Below, piece by piece: positions 35,997 through 47,321 of a DNA stretch of 64,000 bases; position 1 is the first letter of the stretch; the number at the start of each line of letters is the position of its first letter. The notes beneath the pieces are model-generated. The model searched no databases and was not told where the DNA came from. It saw only the letters and a list, made by a program, of their open reading frames with translations. This stretch comes from Symbiotaphrina buchneri (taxonomy: Eukaryota > Ascomycota > Symbiotaphrinales > Symbiotaphrinaceae). Made by a program: the position numbers and the translations under genes. The DNA is taken from NCBI GenBank assembly GCA_001599915.1, contig BCIG01000011.1, positions 186,001 through 250,000 on the forward strand, given 5' to 3'.

Positions 35997-36858
35997 CTAG
36001 ATGAGATGTTTCGAGCGGAAGTAGGCGCGGAGGTAGATGACCTGCCAGACGCCGAGGCCGACGAGCATGCCCATGGTGCCAAAGGCGAACCACTTGACGC
36101 GCTCGTTGGTGCTCTCGTTGGTGTCGCGCAGCTTCTGCTCGCGCGACCGCAGGTACTCCATCTCGGCCACGATCTCGCCCACCAGCTCCTCGATCCGCCG
36201 CAGCTCTGTCTCGACCGGCTTGAGCTTCTCGGCTGCCTGCACGGCTGACCAGTCGCGCGCGTCGGCGCCGATGTCGATGTCCAGCTCGATGTTGCGCGAT
36301 GGGTTCATCACAGGGTGTTCTGTGGGAAAGGAGTGCGCGTTAGTTCTCCCAATGCTCGTTCGTTTGATCATGGTTGGCTAGGAAGGGGATGGGGAACGTA
36401 CGGCTGGTGAGGACGTTGTCGAAGCAGACGTCAAAGGCCGAGTCGGCCAGCGAGGTGAAGACCAGTCTCTGCTCGCCGGCAATGTCCCGGGCACGGCCGT
36501 AGGAGTTGCCCACGGCGTCTGATACCTGTATTCTTGTCAGTATTCTCGAGATCTGTAGCTCCACCTCCAGCTTTTTCATGGCCGCAATCCCAAGGGAAGG
36601 GACCACAGCCGACGAAGACAAACCCACATGCATATTGACCATCTGCCCATCTCCCCGACTGCCGCTGACCGTCGCCGTCACGACCACCAATGTGTCCTTG
36701 GCCACGAAATTCCGGATACATCGCTCGGCATTGTGCGTCCCCTTGGGGTGGGCTTGAAGATCGAACCTCAAGGCCGAGGATAGAGGCAGCGCCAGAAGTA
36801 CGAGCAGGATGCTCAACACTGCCCTCAGGCGCGTGGATATGGATTGTATCGCTGCCAT
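35997..36858 (-). CDS. erv25: p24-family cargo receptor ERV25 (p24 delta)
   Basis: Exons 36858-36628, 36525-36402 and 36319-35997 (minus) join to 225 aa. A signal peptide (about 1-29) is followed by a GOLD domain beginning LRFDLQAHP, with a conserved cysteine pair (AERCIRNF and FDVCFDNV). A coiled-coil region ([16 protein letters not shown]...) comes next, then one transmembrane helix ([20 protein letters not shown]) and a short cytoplasmic tail [10 protein letters not shown]. The aromatic and basic tail residues are the COPII and COPI sorting signals of the family. p24 proteins form hetero-oligomers that select GPI-anchored and other cargo at ER exit sites. The delta assignment rests on the tail and GOLD sequence. 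Both introns are longer (102 and 82 nt) than most in the window. Confidence 0.93.
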
Positions 36859-37547
36859 TGTCTTTGGCTGATGCTTGAGTGAGGGATCTACGTGTCGTGA
36901 GGAGGCATAATTGCACGGTAAGGGTAGCTACTGTCAGGGGGGTGCTGCTCGCTTGGCGTGCCAATCAGAAGCCTGCCAGATCCCGTCTCCGCAATAATGC
37001 TGGTATGTACCGGTATTTCAAGTCCATGAAAGCCTCCATCTCCGTCGCTCCTACAGAAGGTTCACACTTAGAGCATCATGGCTAAAGGGATTTCGCTATA
37101 CGATACTTGTAGGGCGTCATGTTTGTATCCCTATCCCCCGTGACCGATGCCTTTAAGCAAGGGACACGGACGACCTCACCAACACGACCGAAACTTGTTA
37201 GAACTTCATTGATCTGATTTTATAATGATATCTTTTGATTAAACTAGCATTAAGCCCCCGATTCCCTTATTATCGTACACATTAGGTAGATGCGCGAATG
37301 CGCTCATTGACTGAAACGTAATCCTCAAGCTGCGTTGAAGGAGCATGTTAGGTAAAATGTATCCTCGTCGGGGACGCTCAAGCGCCTGAAGCGATGCAGA
37401 GCTGTCTTCATCTGCCTTCAGATATCCTGGTTCAACTGGAGTCTTCTGAAGTTCGTCATACAGCTCCTAGAAACTCAAGTCAGTCAGTCGTCCATTACAG
37501 CAGCTCGAATTGATAAAAATCTCGATGCTGCTCACCTCTTATGGTGC
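36859..37547. other. ERV25 promoter and 3' region of the Nce102-like gene
   Basis: A 689-base stretch. The right part (about 37219-37547) directly follows the Nce102-like stop codon and holds an intron-like segment (donor gtgagc at 37535, acceptor ctag at 37467). Beyond it is an 80-codon open frame on the minus strand, discussed as a finding. The left part is the promoter of ERV25. Confidence 0.45.
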
Positions 37548-38122
37548 TTAAACCTGGGACATGGCGGGGCCCCTACGAATTCCAGAGCTTCTCAAGTTTG
37601 CTCCTGCACCTCTGCTCGCAAGGCCGGAGATGATGGTGGATCCAAGGTAGGCTGCGAAGCCAAACCACAGGAAAGCGCACGAGGCTTTGGCTTCGTGGCA
37701 GCGCTTGCCAGGGTTGTTGCTGCCGTTCGTTACACCATTCGACTTTGTGTAGTCCTGAGGTATCAAATATTAGCCCACGAAGCAAGCTACGGACGCTTCA
37801 AGAGACTTACATCGTTGCCGCAGCTGTGGACGCCAAGGTCGGCCGCAAGCGCAACAGCGCCGCAGAAGAAGAAGATGGTGTTGAGTATGTCGACGATGAG
37901 CATGATCATCGGGTGGAACGCAAAGTCCTCCTTCACAGTCGCCGGGAACAAGTAAAAGAGGGAGAGCATCGAGAAGACCGAGACGAACAGCGTGTAGTTG
38001 ACGATAGACGGGTCCCCTGCGGTGGCTTCGGCGACCATGTTACCGACAAGCGCCATGATCAACAGCGACCAAAGGAACTGCAATGACCGCAGGGCCAGAT
38101 TTGCGATGCTTGGGATCTCCAT
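37548..38122 (-). CDS. MARVEL-domain membrane protein, Nce102-like
   Basis: Exons 38122-37811 and 37754-37548 (minus) give 172 aa, matching the 173 aa of yeast Nce102. Four hydrophobic segments are seen: LQFLWSLLIMALVGNMVA, YTLFVSVFSMLSLFYLFP, MIMLIVDILNTIFFFCGAVAL and FLWFGFAAYLGSTIISGLA. They form a MARVEL domain, with two cysteines in the last extracellular loop region (HSCGND and GKRCHEA). The basic C-terminal tail ends RGPAMSQV. Nce102-type proteins mark the eisosome/MCC plasma-membrane compartment and sense sphingolipids in yeast. The role here is inferred from family. An alternative splice could replace the last residue with a longer tail (see findings). Confidence 0.85.
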
Positions 38123-39583
38123 TGCGACGATGTGGTGATGAGGTTGACGCTTTCTCGGGGTAACCCAGATAGGCTATGCGCAGTTTGAAATATGGAAATC
38201 AAAGCTTGTTTGTTTGAAAGGATAAAGGCGCGGAGCTTGTGAGATGTCGCGGCTTTGAGGTGGCTGGTAAGGCGGAGAAGGAGGTTAATGGAGGTGCAAC
38301 AGGTCTTAAGTATGGGGTTGCGTATGAAGATTTTCGGAAGAAGTGGAAGGAAAGACGAGCGCTACTGGTTAATAAAATAAGGGTGCTCTTGCAGTAAGGT
38401 GCGAGTGAGAGGGAGCAGGTGATGCTGCCACCGATCGAATGACGTAGCAACGGCGCTAAGCGCAGGGAACACAGGAAAAAGGGAGCTGAGGCACAGACAC
38501 ACCGCGACCGAAATTTTCCAGGTAAAGAAAGCAGAGGTAGAGCAGTCACTAGAAGTACACCAGGCAAGCCACACCAGGCAAGCCCGGAAGTTGCTCGGAT
38601 ATTCGCGGCCTGTTCTGATTATCATTATCCTCGTCACCGTCATCATAAGGCCGCTGGTGAAGAATCATTATTGTTATTTACTTCGTACATTTTCTTCGAA
38701 TGATCCTGCAAAACCGGTGATGGTATTATTGTTCTTCTATGGGCAATGTGTACCGTACGTACGTAGTCGTGACACCTTCATTACTAAGGTATCGTTGGGG
38801 GAAACCGAGGCCAGCATTCCAAGCATACCTTACCGTAGTACAGAATAGCATAAGGTTACCACTTAGGGTAAAGGCAACAAGCGGGACAACTTTCGTACTC
38901 AAAACATCATGACTCGAGCAGCGGCCTCGGCCTAAGGCCGGATTAGGGTACGTGCTGGGAGCGCAAACCTGATACGCTCCCCGCAAGATGCATCGTTTCG
39001 TGTCGTTTCAAAGCAGAGCGAGCAGAGCACTTCGTAAGCAATCAAGCAAAGCCTGCAAGCGCATCATCATCCTGCCCGGGCCAATGATCTCATCCCGCTC
39101 CCGCACCTCCCGTGGGGGGCAAGATTTGCTTTCCCGAGGGACAGCTCCAGTTGCTGGAGCCTCTACTGACGACACACACGACGGACCGACTCATGATTGG
39201 CTTTTCCACCATCGATTCTTGTCATATCTGACCTCGCCCGGCAGCTTTGCTACACGGCAAAAAGTGGCTTCACAACATTAGGGTAATATCAAAAAACATT
39301 GAACTCGGCCGCTTCGTTTGATTTCTGAACCCTTTGGATACATCAAGACTATCAAGAACAATCTCGCAATGGCATTAAGCCCAGCCTGCCCGATACTCCC
39401 ATAACCATGCTTAATTCCTTTGAGATCCACCCTGCATCAGAGGTTATCCTAGACGCCCATTGTCCTAATGCGCCCCATCAAACACCGAAACACGTCTTGC
39501 GAAGCCCATGCAGACCCGAACCACCCGAATTCCCTTGCAGACAGATAGCCAACCCAATGCAATTTTGCATAAACATGTCCGAC
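38123..39583. promoter_or_regulatory. Nce102-like promoter and SNF1 3' flank
   Basis: About 1.5 kb between two minus-strand genes. It holds the promoter of the Nce102-like gene on the left and the SNF1 3' untranslated region on the right. A group of TACC/GGTA motifs with a GTACGTACGTA palindromic core lies at about 38750-38870. An open frame at 38988-39281 is unlike any family and is not called. Confidence 0.45.
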
Positions 39584-42130
<2,547 letters not shown>

Positions 42131-42790
42131 GGTGGGGCCGAGGTCGAAAGAGGGGTCGAGTCGGAGGTTTCGGAATGACAAGGTGTTACTTACAAGGGCC
42201 CTTTGCGTCTCCTCATACAGGCGGTTAGACGCTTTATCAGGGGCCCTTGAAGGGTAAGCGCTCTCCTGGTGTCTTCTGATAGAGTAAGTCGAACTTTGGC
42301 GAAAAAGAGTTAAGGAGCGACCGGGTGCTGGATGGCTGGAGCTGAGGTGATGATGGAGTTGTGGGCCGCGTGCTGTCGTTGCTGCCAGCAGAGTGGCACT
42401 TTGGCTCCCCGCTCTGGAGAAAGAGGCTTGGCGCTGGGGTCTGCTTGGCGCTAACACACGGGGATGACCGAAGGGTCGCACTACCTTACATACTAGTTAA
42501 TCCCGAGTCATCATTCTCTGGGAGCGACAATGTATGCCTTATGACAAGCCTATCATCAACCTTAGGGATTCTGATGGATTCAAGTGAACTTATTTGACGC
42601 GCTGTGGTGCATAGTGCAAACAGCCTTCGGTTCGGCGAACCAGTCTACGCCACTGAGCCCCAGTCAAATGCTCGAGTCCTCCCAGGCAAGGCTGTTATTG
42701 TCCCAGGCCCTACTAGCCATCTTCCCCACGATAGTGTCGGTGTAGAGTCGCCATCTAGCTGCGTCAAGACACTTGCTCGTACGGTTCATA
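42131..42790. promoter_or_regulatory. SNF1 upstream region
   Basis: A 660-base stretch upstream of SNF1 and downstream of the 233-aa conserved gene. The first 351 bases (42131-42481) stay open in the SNF1 frame and could be leader or an N-terminal extension. Nothing else is seen. Confidence 0.45.
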
Positions 42791-43662
42791 TCAATTCGCG
42801 GATGCTTCCAGTTTCCGTAGGCGTTCAACAAGCTTCTCCCGCAGATAATCGCTCAGTCCGAGTCTGAAGGAGTATTAGCTGGAGAGAATCCCGCCCAACG
42901 AGGAAATGAAAATACCTACACTCCATCTCTAGTAACAATCCTGTAAGTTCCGCTTGCTTGATATGTATCGCCAAGTATATGCCCTGCGCCGTCGACCTCG
43001 ACACTACCGAATATATCTTCGGGATCCGGTATTCGACCCCAGTCAAGAAGCTTTCTCTGATCTGAGACGTGGACCCAGCCTCCTCGGCCTAACATTCATG
43101 TCAGTGTCAATGCAAGGTGAGATCGGGCTTCAGGCTAGCCACCGGCGCCTCCAGTTCCCCCTTGGATGCTCGCAGCACCTGCACCGTCTCCCCCCGCTCC
43201 TCCTCCGCCGCCATAGGTCTTTCTCCGTTTATCAGTCTGTTGAGGGAAGAAGACGCCTCCGCTGCCTAAACCGGCGCCACCCGTTGATGCCATGGCCTTT
43301 GCTTCTGAGCTGACGATCGGATCATGTCTCGCATGCTCCTTAAGCACCTCGTGCAGGATCGACAGAAACTTGGGGTTCTCAACAAACGATTCGGGCGTTG
43401 GTGGGAGCTTGGATGAGGAGCCGATTGCTAGATCAGAGCTTGGAGGAGAGGTCGGGAGCAGTGATAGGATATGTTGACCATTACGGGGATTAGGGAAAAT
43501 GTACTGCGGGGACGATATCAGTTACATTTCTAGACCTCAAGACACGGTGTCTCTTTTACTGACAATATGCGGATTCGCGGGATTCTCTTTCAAGGTTGAT
43601 ACGGCCCTGCGTGCATCAAAAATGAAGCGCCCAAAGACGCGACCACTACGAGAAGCGAACAT
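42791..43662 (-). CDS. Conserved fungal protein of unknown function (233 aa)
   Basis: I assembled four exons on the minus strand: 43662-43564, 43503-43143, 43088-42920 and 42863-42791. They join in frame to 233 aa. The protein begins MFASRSGRVFGRFIFDARRA and continues through PPTPESFVENPKFLSIL. A glycine-rich middle (YGGGGGAGGDGAG) follows, then a well-structured C-terminal part with VHVSDQRKLLDWGRIPDPED and IFGSVEVDG, GTYRIVTRDG and a helical end LREKLVERLRKLEASAN. The IPDPEDIFGSVEVDG segment seems familiar from uncharacterised proteins of many ascomycetes, but I cannot name a function. The arginine-rich, acid-free start might be a mitochondrial presequence; that is only inference. The first donor is gtcagt and the second gtggct, both weaker than usual. 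The gene is divergent from the MFS transporter. Confidence 0.75.
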
Positions 43663-44441
43663 TGAGACTGATCTAGAGTCAGGAGGGCTTCAGGGGCCGA
43701 TGCGTCACGATTGTGTCGAATGCTTCATCTGATGACTGTGTAAAGTCCAAAGTCAGGAAAGATCTTCTTGAAGCGGTCCTCGGTAATCGCGATTGTTCGG
43801 ATATCGTCATTAATTTTCTCATTTAGTCTGTGATATAAACCGAAAAGGCGCGGACGGGGCGTAAAGACACCACACAGGCCTGACCAACCAAATTGCCTAC
43901 CTTAGCAGACAATAATGCAAATTAATTGTTTTATTTTATGTTTTCCGTGCGAACCCAAACCTCTTGACAGGTCATTTTTTGAATACCTACATCGTTGGGT
44001 CCTTCGGCTCTGTACCTCGCACGGAAGGAGCAGGATCTACCTACCTATCCTATCACCTGAGGTACCTTACCTTAAGGTCGAAACGCAAAAAAGGGGCGAA
44101 CTTCAGGGGAGGGGCTTTAAGGAGGTTACGTGATTGTGGAGGTACACTATGCATTTTGTTGGATGCCTCAGTCCTGTGGAGCTATCTGATCGTGGGTTGG
44201 GCCAAGGGCCAATCATGGACATCTTGTGCCTGAGCGAAGACGAGCTAAAGTCTCAATCTTCAATCTTTACCCCACCAGAGCTCTCTCAACATTTGCAGCT
44301 GCCCCCAGGAAAGCGCCCCGAGGCGCCAGCGCTGCTCTGACTCATTGGTGCCAATCCTCTTCATGCTCGTTGTAAGACAAGACTCTTTGTGTTGCGAATT
44401 TTCTACAACCAGTAATTCGCAATTCAGCTGGCCGAGTAACA
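43663..44441. promoter_or_regulatory. Divergent promoter between the 233-aa gene and the MFS transporter
   Basis: A 779-base spacer. It contains an AT-rich patch (about 43905-43945) and a group of TACC/GGTA motifs at about 43980-44085 (TACCTACC, GAGGTACCTTACCTTAAGGT). Short open frames at 43915-44340 are not supported as genes; they may fall in the leader of the transporter mRNA. Confidence 0.45.
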
Positions 44442-46280
44442 ATGGAAGCGGAGAAGGCAGTATCTGCACCTCAAGACACAAGCGTAATGGGTGATAAGGC
44501 ACCCAGGAGGTCCCAAGAGGCCGCCTTGGCTGGTCAAGAGGTTGGCCCACACACCGTAGACCTCGAGCGTATTGAGCAAATATACAGGTGAGTCTTGATG
44601 CGGGTAGACGTTGCCCACTTTACTGACACCGAAGGAAAGGAAGCTGGACCTTAGAATCATACCTGGTGAGGACATGTCTGCCGCCTGTCTCTGGTTCTGT
44701 CGTCATTGACATCGCTGTCAGCCTTCTGGGTTTTGTACTTTCTGTGCTCAGCTATTAGATCCAACATTGGTCTCGCTCAGACCATGAACAGTGCACAGGG
44801 GCATGACTTGATGTCAGAACTGCATCTTTCCGAGCATGAGACATCCACAAGTCTTGCATTATTCTATGTTTGCTATGTGGTCTTCGATCTCCCGGCAAAC
44901 TTGCTCATGACACGCTTGAGTCCGCATATATGGATGAGCAGAATTGTCATAGGTGTCGGTATCGTGGGAGCTTGTATGGCTGCCGTTCAGGCGGCTTGGA
45001 GCCTTTAGTAAGTATTCTTGGATCGATCTGCACCGGCTAGAGATGCTTACGCAGGGTCGAGTCTTCTGCGTTTGCTTCTTGGTATCGTCATCGCTGGCAT
45101 GTGGCCGGGAATGTCTTACTACCTGACATTGTTCTATCCTCCTTCAAGAACCGGAAAGAGAATAGGCTATTATTTCACCGCCGCACAAGTATCGGCTGCA
45201 GTTGTCGGGTTGGTATCAGCGGGCTTTCAGGAGATGGATGGTCTTGGCGGTTTAGTAGGCTTCCGCTGGATGTTCCTCCTCTATGGTCTTGTCACAGTGA
45301 TCGTTGGTATCATACTCTTGTGGTGGCTACCGGATCGGCCTTTAGCCCCAGGAGAGTCAGTCAACCGTGATGGATGGCGTAAATGGGTGCCACATCCAAA
45401 GCCAGCGCTGACCGGTGAAGATGCAAGAGTTCACTATGGAGACTTGACAAGAGCCTACCACCGACAGCAATGGGGCTGGATGGACGTGTTGAGGATTGTC
45501 GGCGACTGGCGGACTTGGCCTCTCGTGCTTATGTACTTCGGCGTTGTTGGGGTCGGAATCGGCGTCCAGCTGTACTGCACAGTTATCATAAAGGGGGCAA
45601 ACCCGAATCTGACGGGTGTGCAGTTGTCGCTTCTCTCTGCACCCATCTGGATAGTAAGTGGCAACTGATCCAGTGGTGCACGTATGCTCATCCGTTCTTC
45701 GCAGATGGATCTCATAGCTATTCTTCTGGTAACACCGCTCTCTGATCGCTTCCACCACCACAGAGCATTGTTCTTCAGCATACCGGTTTCCTTGCAGATC
45801 GCCGGTCTCTTGATCACGACGTATGCGGGAACCGAAGCTAATCCTTGGCCGAGATACGGAGGACTTCTGATTGTCGGCTTCGGTTTAGGACCTACCGTGC
45901 CGATCACGATGACGTGGACCAGCGAAATCTTCCAGAAGCGTCACGGAGAAGTGGGCGTAGCAGCTGCCTCTGCTCTTGTCTCAGGACTAGGCAACCTGGG
46001 TTCCATTCTGACCACTTATGCTCTCTACTCCGGTTGGGCTGCCGATGCCGCTCCTGGGCCTACGCAGTACAGGAAGAGTAACTTGGTCATGGTTGGCATA
46101 CTTTGTCTGTCGATCCTCAGCTCTATCGTGATGACCATACTCCTCAGGATCTTCGGCTCCGGACAGAAAGTGAGCAGCGCTAGGTCGGTCAGCGAAGCTG
46201 AGGTAGTCATGATCGATGGGGCGGCAAGGAGAGAGCTTCAGCAAAGAGGGCTTGGACGATTATGGTGGAGCCGGAGATGA
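44442..46280 (+). CDS. Major facilitator superfamily transporter, Dal5-like (anion:cation symporter)
   Basis: Five exons, 44442-44587, 44640-44665, 44722-45007, 45062-45653 and 45705-46280, give 541 aa. A hydrophilic N-terminus leads to RKLDLRIIP and AFWVLYFLCSAIRSNIGLA, the typical first helix of the Dal5/Tna1 group. About twelve hydrophobic segments follow, with the loop motif between helices 2 and 3 (NLLMTRLSPHIWMSR) and a central cytoplasmic loop. The group moves organic anions such as allantoate, nicotinate or pantothenate with protons; the substrate here cannot be told. The third intron is odd: its gtaagt donor (45008) leaves the frame so that the obvious CAG acceptor (45054) makes a stop, while a GAG seven bases on (45061) keeps the frame. 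The 26-nt second exon is firm. Confidence 0.83.
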
Positions 46281-47321
46281 ACTGGGACGTCGAGATGCAG
46301 AATCGAAGAACTACGGTACCATGTCGCAGCACCGGTTTTCTTTCTTGTCGTTGCCCAGGCGCATGATGTCGTCCGTCTACGGCGCATGGGAACATGGATA
46401 CTACGAGATCCCTAAGGCCGTGGCTACCAGTTGAAAGTTATCAAACGAGATTTTCGAAGCTGAAGCTTGAAAGTATGTAGCAAGGCTAATTAAATCTAGC
46501 CTTCCAGACTCAAGTATTGGCCTGTTGAGGTGCCGCAGGTAACATGATCTATATTGGAAACGCATGGTATTCGAGCTCGGGGTCTATGGGTCCGCCCCTG
46601 ATTCGACATGAGATTGTCTGTGCAGGCGGTAAACTTTGATCAGGCTTGCGATATTCCTATCTAGGATAGCATCGCAATGCTATATACCATCGTATGCGGC
46701 CCGCTACAGATGGCAGTTAATTGTGATCCCGGTGCAGTAGCGCCATCTGAGTGAATCTAGTCTGGATGCCTTCGTGAATAAATCTGATCGCGTGTCTATT
46801 ATTACGGTTTGAACTTCCAACACTGTATGGAGCGATCAAACGCTAGCTCCACCGCCCCGGGCTGCCCCCTGACGTCACTAGCCGTCCGCTCCCGCCGCTT
46901 AGGAGGATAAGATTATGGTACCTTACCTGAAGAGGCAGCGAAACTTTACTTGATGTGCTTTGACATGGCTGACAACTTCCTGGCAATCGAAAACAAAGCA
47001 TTCCACTGCGGGCGTTACGGCAATGGGATTGTCGGAATCTTGCTGGCATTGCAAACCGCCCCTTGCAGCACACACGGCGGGTGCTACTTGAGTCTAGAAA
47101 CCTCCATGTCGTTGGTTGAAACATCAAGCCGCATGGTTCAGCTCCTAACCAATAGGAATGGTGTCAGGGCAGCCGCGCCAACTCCGACGGTGACTACAGT
47201 ACTACGTACGTAGTAGACGACTGTCACTCTGCCTACACGTCTCTTCCGCCTCCCTGTAGCCGTTTATCTCCCCCATTCCCCTTGATTCTTGACAAGCCTT
47301 GATCTAGCCAAGTCTGCTGAA
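46281..47321. promoter_or_regulatory. MFS 3' flank and promoter of the sterol-glucosyltransferase-like gene
   Basis: About 1 kb between plus-strand genes. It has a GGTACCTTACC motif near 46916-46926 and a perfect 16-base palindrome at 47200-47215, about 110 bases before the next ATG. Open frames on the plus strand here are short and not supported. Confidence 0.45.
47200..47215. repeat. 16-base palindrome TACTACGTACGTAGTA
   Basis: The sequence reads the same on both strands without mismatch. It lies about 110 bases upstream of the ATG of the sterol-glucosyltransferase-like gene. It may be a dimeric binding site; a similar GTACGTACGTA core occurs at about 38756-38766. Confidence 0.7.

Noticed and set aside
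44131-44340. Short plus-strand frame upstream of the MFS transporter
   Set aside because: No motif support; it probably lies in the leader or promoter.
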